This document shows positions 25,876 to 35,131 of a stretch of 64,000 bases of DNA, piece after piece (the stretch's first letter is position 1; each line of letters starts with the position of its first letter). The DNA is from Psychromonas sp030397575. GTDB taxonomy: Bacteria; Pseudomonadota; Gammaproteobacteria; Enterobacterales; Psychromonadaceae. The translations under genes were made by a program, and so were the position numbers. The notes under the pieces are model-generated. The model was not told the DNA's origin and ran no database searches. It was given only the letters and a program-made list of their open reading frames with translations. The DNA lies in assembly GCF_046250175.1 (NCBI RefSeq), contig NZ_CP176468.1, one strand, 5' to 3'.

Positions 25876-26790
25876 CTACTTAGAAAACGGTAGCTTAAGT
25901 GTTGGGTTTTTAATCACTAACAAGATACCACTTAAAATAATCAAACTTGAAATAACAAAGACCACTGACACACTTTCCCCAAGGAAAATAAAACCTGCGA
26001 TTGCCGCTAACACTGGCACTAATAATTGCACCACAGCAGCCACATTATGACGTAAGCTAGTTAATGCTTGATACCAAAGTAAATAACCTAAAGCTGAAGC
26101 CAATACGCCCGATAAAATAGCATAAAGAACACCATCAAAGCTTAAGTAAGTACTATCAAGATTTATTAATGCAAAAATAATAATAAGCGGCGTAGTACGG
26201 AAGAAATTAAAAATCGTATCCGATGTTGGATTCAAACTTTTTTTACCTGCTAAAGTATAAAATGCCCAACTCACACCAGATACACACATTAATACAAAAG
26301 CGATCAGAGAAGGACTAGATACCTGTGGCGCCAATAAAAAGACAAAGCCAGCCACTGCTAGAATTAAACCAATCAATTCCGCTCTACTTAATAAATGCCC
26401 TTTTAATACACGGGTTAACAGCATAGTAACTTGTACCGTCGCAAATAATACTAAGGCACCCGTCGCAGTATCTAGCTGTATATAAGCAAATGAGAAAGTT
26501 AAGGCATAAACAAATAGCCAGATTGCATTTAACCAACTACCTCGACTCTTTTGCATATTTACCTGAGCTGTTTCATGGCTACTTTTTGCATCAAAATAAA
26601 AGTGCTTAACAACAAGAAATAGGCCTAAAAACAGGCTACCTGATAACAAGCGGATCACAGTAAAACTACCCGCATCAACCTGTTCATCACCTAATGCTAA
26701 ACGACAAAAAACAGAATTCGCCGCAAATGCTAACAACGCAAAGCTAGTTAAGAAAAAGGTTTTATAAGTGTTATAAGCATTATTTAGCAT
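25876..26790 (-). CDS. EamA-family (DMT superfamily) transporter
   Basis: A 304-residue inner membrane protein with ten predicted hydrophobic helices in two EamA repeats (about 12-140 and 160-295). Typical features: FAANSVFCRLAL in helix 1, FTVIRLLSGSLFLGLF in helix 2, ALVLFATVQVTMLL near the end of repeat 1, and ASALGYLLWYQALTSL plus VQLLVPVLAAIAGFIFLGE in repeat 2. Members export amino acids, metabolites or drugs; substrate unknown here. A loop of about 20 polar residues after helix 2 is lysine- and serine-rich. Monocistronic by spacing. Confidence 0.9.
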   Translation of the reverse strand: MLNNAYNTYKTFFLTSFALLAFAANSVFCRLALGDEQVDAGSFTVIRLLSGSLFLGLFLVVKHFYFDAKSSHETAQVNMQKSRGSWLNAIWLFVYALTFSFAYIQLDTATGALVLFATVQVTMLLTRVLKGHLLSRAELIGLILAVAGFVFLLAPQVSSPSLIAFVLMCVSGVSWAFYTLAGKKSLNPTSDTIFNFFRTTPLIIIFALINLDSTYLSFDGVLYAILSGVLASALGYLLWYQALTSLRHNVAAVVQLLVPVLAAIAGFIFLGESVSVVFVISSLIILSGILLVIKNPTLKLPFSK

Positions 26791-26968
26791 GACTAGGCTC
26801 TTGTTATTTAAGATAATTAAAATTAGTTATGACAGATTTAAGAGGAAGAGTCTAATCATCTTAACTATCTAAATATAAAACTTATAATAGAGAATCACTG
26901 ATTAGTTATAAGTAGTATCAAAACACCAGGAAAACTTGGAATTTAAGATTGAATAGAAATGATAATTA

Positions 26969-27000
26969 AAAGGTTATTTCAACACGATGAAATAACCTTT
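26969..27000 (-). terminator. Terminator of the DUF445 gene
   Basis: Thirteen-base stem AAAGGTTATTTCA / TGAAATAACCTTT with a six-base loop. On the minus strand it runs into TTTAATTATC. It lies 10 bp past the DUF445 stop. Confidence 0.75.
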
Positions 27001-27010
27001 TACTGATTAA

Positions 27011-27730
27011 TTATGCAACAACCAAAGCACTAATAAAACCGATTAAACCACCAAATACACCACCCCAAACCACTAACCAGCCAAGGTGTTTACGGATCAT
27101 TGCTTGAATAATCTCTTTAACGATTTGTGGTGTTAGTTCATTTAAACGTTGTTCAATGATGCTTTCTATTTTGGTTAAAATACTGTTCATCATTTCAGGC
27201 TGATCCATTTCACTCTGTAAAAGCTCATTAAATTTTTCAGATTGTGTTAAATCAATTACAGAGCTTTTCATATGTTTAATGAAAGGTTCTCGTAATGGCT
27301 GTAATGACTCTTCACCACCAAACATAGCTAACATGCTACCAAAAGAAGACTCCATAATAACTTTAATTAATCCATCGTAAGTTGGGTTTAAATCTATTTT
27401 TTCAATCACAGGTTCAAGGTTAAGTTGTGCCGATGAAAAACTACCTGCCGATAAAAAACGCTCTACATTTTGTGCCGTAAAAAACTGCTTCATCATTAAG
27501 TTTCTAATGCCAGACTTAAACTCTTCAAAGTGTGCAGGTATAACACCTGAACCATATAATAATGGGACTTTTTCAAATAGCATGAATATGGCAATCCAAT
27601 TCGTCACGGCACCAGATAAAGCAAATAATCCGACCATCACTAAGATAGCAGATAATGCACTTTCACTAAGTAACAGGCCAATCACTAAGATTAACGCAGC
27701 AATTAAATTAGTCATTAAACTTTTATTCAT
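27011..27730 (-). CDS. DUF445 family membrane protein
   Basis: A 239-residue protein with two N-terminal hydrophobic segments (about 8-48), a long mostly helical soluble middle part, and a C-terminal hydrophobic hairpin (about 215-239, LGWLVVWGGVFGGLIGFISALVVA). GAVTNWIAIFMLFEKVPLLYGSGVIP near residues 40-65 is the DUF445 hallmark. The family is widespread and its function is not established. Its own terminator follows; the nusB terminator and operon lie upstream on the same strand but 125 bp away, so it is probably expressed separately. Confidence 0.88.
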   Translation of the reverse strand: MNKSLMTNLIAALILVIGLLLSESALSAILVMVGLFALSGAVTNWIAIFMLFEKVPLLYGSGVIPAHFEEFKSGIRNLMMKQFFTAQNVERFLSAGSFSSAQLNLEPVIEKIDLNPTYDGLIKVIMESSFGSMLAMFGGEESLQPLREPFIKHMKSSVIDLTQSEKFNELLQSEMDQPEMMNSILTKIESIIEQRLNELTPQIVKEIIQAMIRKHLGWLVVWGGVFGGLIGFISALVVA

Positions 27731-27803
27731 GATTTTTCCTTATATCAATCAACTTCAGTAAGATGAGTTAATATGCTTTATATATGATATTTTTAACAAA
27801 AAA

Positions 27804-27827
27804 AATCCAGTTATAAATAACTGGATT
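27804..27827 (-). terminator. Terminator of the nrdR-rib-nusB operon
   Basis: Eleven-base stem AATCCAGTTAT / ATAACTGGATT with a two-base minimal loop (inner A-T pairs probably open). On the minus strand it is followed by a run of eight T. It lies 28 bp past the nusB stop codon. Confidence 0.88.
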
Positions 27828-27855
27828 CAATAACAACTTAGAGTATAACTAATGT

Positions 27856-28290
27856 TTATTTAGCAATATCTTCACGTAACTTTAAACTACGAAGTGCTTT
27901 ATCTAATACACCATTTACAAATTTGTATGACTCGTCAGTAGCGAAGTCTTTTGCTAGTTCAATCGCTTCATTCAACACTACTTTATGCGGTACATCAGTA
28001 CGGAAAGTCAATTCAAACATTGCTAAACGTAATACCGCAAGATCAACCATATCAACATCGTCAATTTTACGAGAAAGGTACGGAGCTAACTTATCATCTA
28101 AAGAATCAGTATTTTTAACAACACCCATTAACAACTCTTTAAAGTAAGGTACGTCAGCTTTAGACATATCTTGATCAACAGCAAACTGTTCGACAATTTG
28201 CGTTACACCCGTTTGAGTGATCTGCCATTGATAAACAGCTTGTACTGCAAACTGGCGAGCACGGCGACGTTCAGCTGGTTTCATTGCCAT
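27856..28290 (-). CDS. nusB: Transcription antitermination factor NusB
   Basis: NusB, the all-helical RNA-binding factor that with NusE (S10) nucleates antitermination complexes on rRNA operons. The 144-residue length is typical. Visible blocks: the basic N-terminus KPAERRRARQFAVQAVYQWQ, DVPYFKELLMGVV, DMVDLAVLRLAMFEL and VVLNEAIELAKDFATDESYKFVNGVLDK. The start overlaps the ribH stop in a TAATG junction, so translation is probably coupled. Last gene of the nrdR-rib operon. Confidence 0.97.
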   Translation of the reverse strand: MAMKPAERRRARQFAVQAVYQWQITQTGVTQIVEQFAVDQDMSKADVPYFKELLMGVVKNTDSLDDKLAPYLSRKIDDVDMVDLAVLRLAMFELTFRTDVPHKVVLNEAIELAKDFATDESYKFVNGVLDKALRSLKLREDIAK

Positions 28291-28757
28291 TATCCTAATT
28301 CCGCCATTACGTTAACCATTTCTAACGCACTTAAAGCAGCTTCACTACCTTTGTTACCCATTTTAGTGCCAGCACGTTCAATCGCTTGATCAATAGAGTC
28401 TGTAGACAGAACACCGAATGCAACTGGAACGCTAAAATCTAACGATACTTGTGCTAGACCTTTATTACATTCATTAATCACTAATTCGAAATGTGGTGTA
28501 CCACCACGAATTACACAACCTAATGCAACAATTGCATCAAATTTTTCAGACGCTGCAACACGTTTTGCAGTGAGTGGTAATTCAACAGCACCAGGAACAC
28601 GAACAACAGTGATATTATCATCTGCAATTTGACCAGTTCGCTTAAGGGTATCAACAGCACCAGCTAATAATTGCTCGTTAATAAAACTGTTAAAGCGAGA
28701 AATCACGATTGCGATTTTAGCGTGTGGAGCGGCTAAGCCACCTTCAATTATTTTCAT
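28290..28757 (-). CDS. ribH: 6,7-dimethyl-8-ribityllumazine synthase
   Basis: Lumazine synthase, the penultimate enzyme of riboflavin synthesis, condensing the pyrimidine from RibD with dihydroxybutanone phosphate from RibB. 155 residues. Motifs: ISRFNSFINEQLLAGA (substrate loop, N-terminal), VPGAVELPLTAKR, ALGCVIRGGTPHFELVINE (with catalytic His in THF/PHFE), and PVAFGVLSTDSIDQAIERAG followed by GNKGSEAALSALEM. Stop overlaps the nusB start by one base. It lies 62 bp after ribB. Confidence 0.97.
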   Translation of the reverse strand: MKIIEGGLAAPHAKIAIVISRFNSFINEQLLAGAVDTLKRTGQIADDNITVVRVPGAVELPLTAKRVAASEKFDAIVALGCVIRGGTPHFELVINECNKGLAQVSLDFSVPVAFGVLSTDSIDQAIERAGTKMGNKGSEAALSALEMVNVMAELG

Positions 28758-28819
28758 TTTCTACCCTTATTGCAAAATTTTGTGCATTCTAACACAATTT
28801 ATTTCTATATCGACACTGT

Positions 28820-29926
28820 TTATTCAGTGATATATTCAACCACTTCAAGACCAAAACCAGAAAGTGCGTGATACTTCTTCTGTGAGCTAAATAGTGCCAT
28901 TTTTTGTACACCTAGGTCACGTAGTATTTGTGAGCCAACGCCAACACGACGACTAGCGCCCTGTGCTTTCGCTGCAACTCGCTCACCTGCATCTTCTTGC
29001 TTGATGTATTTAACTTGTTCAATTAACGATTCAGCGGTTTCTTGATGGCCAAGCATCACTAATACACCGCCATCTTTTGCTAAACGCTCTAAAGCGGTAT
29101 GCATAGGCCAAGTACGTGGTGCTAAACGGTCTGAGAAGAAATTATCTGCAAATGTGTTTTGTAAATGAACTCGTACATTAGTAGTATCGCCCGCTTTCAC
29201 TTCACCATTGACTAATGCAAAATGTACTTGCTTATCAATAGTGTCTTGGTAAGCAACAAGATCAAATTCACCAAACTCTGTTGGTAATTTACATTCACTA
29301 ACACGCTCAATCGTTGTTTCATTATTATTGCGATATTCGATTAAATCAGCGACAGTACCTAATTTAATACCATGTTTTTCTGCAAAAATCTCTAGGTCAG
29401 CTCGGCGAGCCATGCTGCCGTCTTCTTTTAAAATTTCTACAATCACACCTGCAGGCTCACGCCCTGCTAAACGAGCTAAATCACAGCCGGCTTCTGTATG
29501 CCCAGCACGAGTTAAAACACCACCTTCTTGTGCTTTAAGTGGAAAAATATGGCCAGGCATTACGATATCGGTTGGTTTAGCGTCCTTGGCAATGGCTGCT
29601 AATACTGTTGCGGCACGGTCAGCAGCAGAAATACCAGTTGTAACACCTTCAGCAGCTTCAATAGAAACAGTAAAGTTAGTTGAAAATGCAGCGGTGTTAT
29701 CTTCTACCATTAATGGTAATTTAAGTTGTTCGCAACGTTGCTCAGTCAATGTTAAGCAGATTAAACCTCGCCCATGTGTTGCCATAAAGTTAATCGCTTC
29801 TGGTGTTACCATATCCGCAGCCATGATTAAATCGCCTTCATTCTCACGATCTTCATCATCCATTAAAATAACCATCTTGCCTAAGCGAATATCTTCGATA
29901 ATTTCTGCACTTGTATTCAACTTCAT
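28820..29926 (-). CDS. ribB: 3,4-dihydroxy-2-butanone 4-phosphate synthase with degenerate RibA-like domain
   Basis: A 368-residue RibBA-type fusion. The N-terminal domain (about 1-200) is a complete RibB: DDEDRENEGDLIMAAD, HGRGLICLTLT, TGISAADRAATV, and HIFPLKAQEGGVLTRAGHTEAGCDL. It makes the four-carbon unit of riboflavin from ribulose 5-phosphate. The C-terminal domain (about 205-368) resembles GTP cyclohydrolase II in fold but lacks the three-cysteine zinc site and the SGE/CDC motifs of RibA; that region reads VHLQNTFADNFFSDRLAP instead. I infer that only RibB activity remains and that a separate ribA exists elsewhere. Similar RibB plus degenerate tail proteins are known in Vibrio and relatives. 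Confidence 0.93.
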   Translation of the reverse strand: MKLNTSAEIIEDIRLGKMVILMDDEDRENEGDLIMAADMVTPEAINFMATHGRGLICLTLTEQRCEQLKLPLMVEDNTAAFSTNFTVSIEAAEGVTTGISAADRAATVLAAIAKDAKPTDIVMPGHIFPLKAQEGGVLTRAGHTEAGCDLARLAGREPAGVIVEILKEDGSMARRADLEIFAEKHGIKLGTVADLIEYRNNNETTIERVSECKLPTEFGEFDLVAYQDTIDKQVHFALVNGEVKAGDTTNVRVHLQNTFADNFFSDRLAPRTWPMHTALERLAKDGGVLVMLGHQETAESLIEQVKYIKQEDAGERVAAKAQGASRRVGVGSQILRDLGVQKMALFSSQKKYHALSGFGLEVVEYITE

Positions 29927-29972
29927 CTTTTTTCCTTAACGCTTTGTACTTAAATAGGCACTTAAATTTTTA

Positions 29973-30635
29973 TTACCCCATGAAACCGCTTTTGGCTAGC
30001 AGCTCCATTGTCGATTTTTGTTTGTCATTTGGTTCTGCTGCTTGCTCACCTAACATTAAACGCTCAAGGTAACGAGCAATCACATCAACTTCTAAATTCA
30101 CTTTGCTACCAACACTATATTGCTGCATGGTTGTCTGACTTATGGTGTGTGGAATAATTGTTAGTTTAAAACTGGCGCCATCAACATCATTCGTAGTTAA
30201 ACTAATACCATCAACAGTAATTGAGCCTTTTTTCGCAATATATTTTGCTAAATTAGCCGGCGCTTTTATCCAATACTCTACAGCATTACCCAATGGTGAA
30301 ATGGCAGTGATCTCACCTACTCCATCTACGTGACCACTCACAATATGGCCACCGAAACGGTCATTCATTTGCATCGCTTTTTCTAAGTTCACTAGAAAAC
30401 CAGGTTGAATACCTGAAAAGGCACTTAATTTAAGGGTTTCATAGGAGAGGTCCACATTGAAGCTATCTGCGGTTAAATGCGTTACTGTTAAACACACACC
30501 ATTATTGGCAATACTATCGCCTAACTTAACATCATGCATGCCTAAATCTCCAGCATGCACGGTGATGGTCATATCTTTTTCATTATTTTGAATTGCAGTG
30601 ACTTTGCCCACTGCGGCAACAATACCTGTAAACAT
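29973..30635 (-). CDS. ribC: Riboflavin synthase, alpha subunit
   Basis: Riboflavin synthase catalyses the dismutation of two lumazines into riboflavin. The protein is two tandem lumazine-binding barrels: MFTGIVAAVGKVTAI... with NGVCLTVT in the first, and MNDRFGGHIVSGHVDGVGEI plus KGSITVDGISLTTND in the second. The open frame extends 12 codons upstream to 30671 inside ribD, but the family starts at MFTGIV, so I place the start at 30635, one base after the ribD stop. This gives 220 residues. The last 15 residues (KSTMELLAKSGFMG) are a typical C-terminal helix for trimerisation. Confidence 0.96.
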   Translation of the reverse strand: MFTGIVAAVGKVTAIQNNEKDMTITVHAGDLGMHDVKLGDSIANNGVCLTVTHLTADSFNVDLSYETLKLSAFSGIQPGFLVNLEKAMQMNDRFGGHIVSGHVDGVGEITAISPLGNAVEYWIKAPANLAKYIAKKGSITVDGISLTTNDVDGASFKLTIIPHTISQTTMQQYSVGSKVNLEVDVIARYLERLMLGEQAAEPNDKQKSTMELLAKSGFMG

Positions 30636-30636
30636 A

Positions 30637-31776
30637 TTATTCTCGATGGTTAATAAGACGAATATCATCACCTATTTTTACAACAGAGTGTAAATTCAGG
30701 TTAACAATATCATTCATCGTGGAAAATTCCGGTAATTTTACTAAGTTTCTACCCTGATCGCCCAGTAATTTTGGCGCTTGATAAAGAATAAATTCGTCTA
30801 CCAAGTCCTCTTTAAAAAACTCACCAGCTAAGGTTGCACCTGCTTCTACCCATAAGTCATTAATTTCATGAGCATTAAGCGCTATTAATAAAGCTTGTAG
30901 ATCAATTTGATTGTTACTGTTTGCAGGCACAATAATTTGCTCTATTAAGGCTTTTTTCTCTGCGAATACGCTTATATTACGTTCAACCGTAGAAATAATT
31001 AGCACCTTACCAGGCAAATCAAACAATTTCTCGTTCAACGTCAACTTATTATGGGAATCTAGAATGATACGAATTGGTTGACGTAATTCAGACTCACTCA
31101 TGACTGCTTGATCGAAGTCAGAACTCGTTAACAACTCTTGATAGCGCACATTCAAACTGGGATCATCTGCGAATACAGTTTGATTTCCCGTTAGAATTGC
31201 ACTTTGTTGTGCTCTGTAATATTGTACATCCGCACGGGCAGCAGTGCCTGTAATCCACTTGCTTTGACCGTTCTTTAAAGCCGTTTTCCCATCTAGACTA
31301 GCAGCCATTTTAACAGTAACACGTGGCCGCTGAAGTTTCATTCGAGTGATAAAGCCTAAATTTAATGATTCTGCTTCAGCAGTTAGTAAACCAACATCTA
31401 CTTGTATGCCAGCTTCCTGTAAAATACGAATACCGCCCCCAGCGACTTTGGGATTTGGATCAACCATCGCCACAATCACTCTTTTTACCCCAGCTTTAAC
31501 TAATGCTAAAGCACATGGACCTGTTCGCCCAAAATGAGCACAAGGCTCTAACGTGACGTAACAAATTGCATTTTCAGCTTGCTTTCCGGCCATTGCCAAT
31601 GCATGTACCTCAGCGTGTGCTGTACCTGCTTTTTGATGAAAGCCCTCCCCAATAATCATTTCATCTTTAACAATCACACAACCAACATTGGGATTTGGAG
31701 AGGTAGTAAAACGCCCTTTTGCAGCAAGGAATAAAGCGCGTTGCATATAATGGTTGTCTGCATCAGTAAATAACAT
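30637..31776 (-). CDS. ribD: Bifunctional pyrimidine deaminase/reductase RibD
   Basis: RibD carries out two consecutive riboflavin steps: deamination of the pyrimidine from GTP and reduction of its ribosyl chain. 379 residues. The N-terminal deaminase domain (about 1-145) has the zinc site HAEVHALAMAG and CYVTLEPCAHFGRTGPCALAL. The C-terminal NADPH-dependent reductase (about 146-375) shows RVTVKMAASLDGKTAL, SKWITGTAARADVQYYRA, NPVDDPSLNVR-like FADDPSLNVR, and LWVEAGATLAGEFF. The ribC start follows the stop after one base, and nrdR lies 30 bp upstream. Confidence 0.97.
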   Translation of the reverse strand: MLFTDADNHYMQRALFLAAKGRFTTSPNPNVGCVIVKDEMIIGEGFHQKAGTAHAEVHALAMAGKQAENAICYVTLEPCAHFGRTGPCALALVKAGVKRVIVAMVDPNPKVAGGGIRILQEAGIQVDVGLLTAEAESLNLGFITRMKLQRPRVTVKMAASLDGKTALKNGQSKWITGTAARADVQYYRAQQSAILTGNQTVFADDPSLNVRYQELLTSSDFDQAVMSESELRQPIRIILDSHNKLTLNEKLFDLPGKVLIISTVERNISVFAEKKALIEQIIVPANSNNQIDLQALLIALNAHEINDLWVEAGATLAGEFFKEDLVDEFILYQAPKLLGDQGRNLVKLPEFSTMNDIVNLNLHSVVKIGDDIRLINHRE

Positions 31777-31806
31777 GTATCAACACTTTTAAAGTTGTAG
31801 GTAAGT

Positions 31807-32265
31807 TTACTTATTCGTTGTGTCTAATTTAGCGATTTCTTCACCAAACTCTTTGACATCTTCAAAGGCACGATAAACAGAAGCAAAACGAATATAGGCT
31901 ATTTTGTCTAATCCCTTAAGTAAATCCATTACTAATTCACCGACCATTTTACTCGGTATCTCACGCTCTCCTGTTGCTCGTAAGGTGGATTTTAATTTAT
32001 TAACCGCACTTTCAACGGCTTCAATACTTACCGGCCTTTTTTCTAAGGCGATATTGATACCAACAAGTAGTTTTTCTTCGTTAAAAGGTTCTCTACTTCC
32101 ATCTGATTTAATCAAACGAGGCATAATTAACTCAGCAAGTTCAAAGGTGGTGAAACGCTCATTACATTCGTTACATAAACGACGACGACGCACCTGAGAA
32201 CCTTCAGAAACAAGGCGAGAATCGATCACCTTTGTATCTTGAGTATTACAAAAAGGACAAAACAT
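31807..32265 (-). CDS. nrdR: Transcriptional repressor NrdR
   Basis: NrdR represses ribonucleotide reductase genes according to ATP/dATP levels. 152 residues. The zinc ribbon uses C3, C6, C31 and C34 (MFCPFC ... LCNEC), with the basic stretch SQVRRRRL. The ATP-cone domain spans about 49-139 (PRLIKSDGSREPFNEEKLLVGINIALEKRPVS). It is the first gene of the nrdR-ribD-ribC-ribB-ribH-nusB operon. NrdR boxes were not found next to it, as expected since its targets are the nrd operons. Confidence 0.97.
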   Translation of the reverse strand: MFCPFCNTQDTKVIDSRLVSEGSQVRRRRLCNECNERFTTFELAELIMPRLIKSDGSREPFNEEKLLVGINIALEKRPVSIEAVESAVNKLKSTLRATGEREIPSKMVGELVMDLLKGLDKIAYIRFASVYRAFEDVKEFGEEIAKLDTTNK

Positions 32266-32566
32266 GGCGTATTTCTCTGTGTAATAAACGATTGTCGCAT
32301 AAGAGTCTCTTTTACACTCAATTAAGCAACTAATATTAAAGATTAAAATTGGCTAGTAAGTTAACATAATTTCCACAATCTTTGGCATTTTTTATCAGGA
32401 AAATTTAGTAAGAAAAGCATTATCATTCCACAAAAAATTGCACATAACTGATATTATTTTAATCATTTAAGCGCGAAAGAATGGAAACTAATAACAATAT
32501 ACTGTAAATAAAAAGAGAGATTAACTATTTGCTATTATTTCGCCCCCTTTTGAGCGATATAATTTA
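32266..32566. other. Divergent promoter region of nrdR and msrA
   Basis: About 300 bp, AT-rich, between divergent genes. It should hold the promoter of the riboflavin operon and that of msrA. No FMN riboswitch (RFN element) is apparent here or between the rib genes. No further feature was recognised. Confidence 0.5.
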
Positions 32567-32578
32567 ATGAGAGGTATT

Positions 32579-33115
32579 ATGGCACAAGAAAAAATGGTCG
32601 TTGGCGCTGGTTGCTTTTGGTGTGTAGAAGCTGCTTTTAACCAAATTGAAGGCGTAATCAGCGCTATTTCTGGTTATTGTGGGGGAGCTGCATCACAAGC
32701 AAATTATAAGGCCGTCTGTACTGGTGAAACTGAGCATGTTGAAGTAGTTGAAGTTACCTTTGATAACCAAATTATTAATTTTTCGCAATTATTAACACTA
32801 TTCTTTAGTGTACATGATGCAACACAAGTTAACCGACAAGGCAATGATATAGGTACCCAATATCGTTCTGTGATCTTTTACCAAAACAGTGAACAACAAC
32901 AAATCGCTCAAGAAATGATCGAGACAATTAATGATCAGCAATTATTCGATCAGGATATTGTGACTAAACTAGAGGCTGGGAGCGAGTTTTTTGTTGCTGA
33001 AGATTATCACCAGAATTACTACTTAAATAATCCAAATCAAGGTTACTGCATGGCAGTCATTGCCCCTAAATTTCAAAAATTTAAAGCGCAACACCAAGCA
33101 TTATTAAAGAAATAG
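32579..33115 (+). CDS. msrA: Peptide methionine sulfoxide reductase MsrA
   Basis: MsrA reduces the S-form of methionine sulfoxide in oxidised proteins. The catalytic GCFWC motif is at residues 11-15 (Cys12) of the 178-residue protein counted from the chosen start. Other signatures: GYCGGAASQANYKAVCTGETEHVEVVEV, and QYRSVIFYQNSEQQQIAQEMI with the GTQYRS block. The C-terminal HQNYYLNNPNQGYC supplies the recycling cysteine. An ATG four codons upstream (32567) is in frame, but AGAGG overlaps it and lies properly before the ATG at 32579, so the latter is preferred. Convergent with lapD. Confidence 0.96.
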   Translation: MAQEKMVVGAGCFWCVEAAFNQIEGVISAISGYCGGAASQANYKAVCTGETEHVEVVEVTFDNQIINFSQLLTLFFSVHDATQVNRQGNDIGTQYRSVIFYQNSEQQQIAQEMIETINDQQLFDQDIVTKLEAGSEFFVAEDYHQNYYLNNPNQGYCMAVIAPKFQKFKAQHQALLKK

Positions 33116-33129
33116 GTAAGCGATAGAAA

Positions 33130-33160
33130 AATAAGCCCCGTACACTGTACGAGGCTTATT
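33130..33160. terminator. Imperfect hairpin between msrA and lapD
   Basis: Outer stem AATAAGCC / GGCTTATT and inner CGTAC / GTACG separated by single-base bulges on both arms. T-runs are short. It is placed between convergent genes and could end both. Confidence 0.55.
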
Positions 33161-33183
33161 GTATTGGTTAGCAATCAAGTTAA

Positions 33184-35124
33184 TTAGCTAATATAAGTTG
33201 GTGGCGTAATAAACCCTTGGTAACCACTAGCATGTAGACTTTTTAGCATGTTCAATTGCTCTTGATCTTCCACAGCGGTAATAATCACTTCAATTCCTAA
33301 ACCACGTGCAGTATTAATTACTGCTCGACTCAAGGCTAGACGTTCAGTTAGTTCATCCACTTCCATCTCATTCTTCAAGTTACAAGATAGTGATTGATCT
33401 AATTTAACATAGTCAGGTTTTATTGATTGTAAGTAAGCAACCGAACCAATCTCTCGTCCATAGTGATCAATACCTACTTTACCGCCCTGTTGCTTCACTA
33501 TATTAGTGAATTTTTGAGATTGTTTAGGGTACGTTAATACAGTACTTTCTTGAATTTCAAAATGGAAACGATGTGGGTTCTTTTGGCGACTCATGAATAA
33601 TTCTAACCAATCATGGAAATGTAAATCTAAGATACTATCTTGCGTTATATTGATCGCAACTTTTTCTTGTTTAGACAAAATAGTCGAGTTCTCAGCAATT
33701 ACTTTTAATAATGATTGATCAAACTCACTACCTAACTCAAGTTGTTCAATGTAAGGCATAAATTGTGCTGCACGAACAACGTTCTCTTCTATTTGTAATC
33801 CACTATAAATTTCACGTTGCATAACTGTCCCATCATCAAAAGATAATGCAGGATGCCACTGTAATAAAAAGTTTCGTTTCACAATTGCTTCTTGCAATAA
33901 GTCACGCCATTGTGAAATGGCTAACTCTTGCTCTTCATTATTTTCAAACCACTGACATACTTGGTTCTCTGATAAAGCTGCTTGCAATGCGTTATCTGCA
34001 TTACCTAATAACTGAGATGCGGTCATGCCTTGTGCTCTAACAGCCACACCGATCGAGAACTGATCTTCTTCTTGATAATTAGCACTAATCATGGCTTGAT
34101 TAATAAGACGAATAACATTCTGTAAATATACTTTCAGTTGTTCGTTTGATGCTTTAGTCACTAAGAATACAAACTCTCGACTAGAAATACGAGCAATCAC
34201 ACAAGGTGCAATCGAAGGTAATGAACGCTGCATCTCTTTTGCTAAAATTTGGATTGTGTTATCCCTTACTTGGTAACCAAATTGGTCATCAATTTCTTGT
34301 AGCCAATCTAATCTCGCAATTAAAACACCACCGTAGCCTGGATCTTTCATCCAACTACCTAATTGACCATTAAGGTATAGACGATTTGGTAATTGCGATA
34401 CTTTATCAGTTAGTTTTTCATTTTTTAATGAAACAACTTCTTTATCAAGTTGAGAGAAAACCGTCTGAAGTTGACCAGACATACTATTAATCGCTAATAC
34501 AACTTCTTTTAATTCAATTGTTTCAGGAATTTTAAGGTCCGGCTGAAATTCGCGTTTTGCAATCAATTTAGCTTGGTCTGCAACACGATGAAGTGGTGTT
34601 AAGATCTTCGTTAAACGAAAACGTAAAATAATCACAGAAAAAATAAATAAAATGATTAGTGTGATCAGCGTATCCGTCATTACTTTCCATAATTGACTGT
34701 AACCGATAGCAGGGTTAGCTTCTAACTTCAACGTTGCTAGTTGTATCCAGCCATTGTTGATAGTGCTTTCCGTGCTTTGCGTATCAAACAGCTCTAGGTT
34801 AGTAAACCAGTCTGGCACACTTTCAGCCTGAACAGGGTTTTCCCATACCTGAGTCTTACCGTTTTCAAGCCACGTTAAACTCACTTTTTTATAAAATCCA
34901 CCTTCAAAAATAACATTGATGACCGTCTCTGCAGATGCAATATCACCCGTCTCTAGATGCGGTTTCAACATCAATGTTAATGCATTGGTTGTATTATTTA
35001 AATCAGATGAAATCTGACTGTCCATAAACGTCTTAGTTTCGGTGAACTGAAAATACATCAAACTCGATACAACTAGTAAAAACAGCCCTAGCAATAATGA
35101 GTTGATCTGATTAAACAGTGTCAT
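33184..35124 (-). CDS. lapD: LapD-type c-di-GMP receptor (inactive GGDEF-EAL)
   Basis: Inner membrane receptor controlling LapG. 646 residues: TM about 5-25, a periplasmic LapD/MoxY-like output domain (about 26-150, with YKKVSLTWLENGKTQVWENP), TM about 151-173, HAMP, then degenerate GGDEF and EAL domains. The cyclase site reads SSREF (in RISSREFVFL). The EAL motif is EIY (QREIYSGL) and DDFGTG is replaced by DHYGRE, so neither activity is expected. This is the Pseudomonas LapD pattern: c-di-GMP binds the EAL domain and the periplasmic domain then sequesters LapG. The gene follows lapG by seven bases, which supports the pairing. Last gene of the adhesin operon. Confidence 0.94.
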   Translation of the reverse strand: MTLFNQINSLLLGLFLLVVSSLMYFQFTETKTFMDSQISSDLNNTTNALTLMLKPHLETGDIASAETVINVIFEGGFYKKVSLTWLENGKTQVWENPVQAESVPDWFTNLELFDTQSTESTINNGWIQLATLKLEANPAIGYSQLWKVMTDTLITLIILFIFSVIILRFRLTKILTPLHRVADQAKLIAKREFQPDLKIPETIELKEVVLAINSMSGQLQTVFSQLDKEVVSLKNEKLTDKVSQLPNRLYLNGQLGSWMKDPGYGGVLIARLDWLQEIDDQFGYQVRDNTIQILAKEMQRSLPSIAPCVIARISSREFVFLVTKASNEQLKVYLQNVIRLINQAMISANYQEEDQFSIGVAVRAQGMTASQLLGNADNALQAALSENQVCQWFENNEEQELAISQWRDLLQEAIVKRNFLLQWHPALSFDDGTVMQREIYSGLQIEENVVRAAQFMPYIEQLELGSEFDQSLLKVIAENSTILSKQEKVAINITQDSILDLHFHDWLELFMSRQKNPHRFHFEIQESTVLTYPKQSQKFTNIVKQQGGKVGIDHYGREIGSVAYLQSIKPDYVKLDQSLSCNLKNEMEVDELTERLALSRAVINTARGLGIEVIITAVEDQEQLNMLKSLHASGYQGFITPPTYIS

Positions 35125-35131
35125 AAATAAA

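Noticed and set aside
29927..29972. FMN riboswitch before ribB
   Set aside because: The gap is only 46 bp and lacks the conserved RFN helices; none was seen before nrdR or ribD either.
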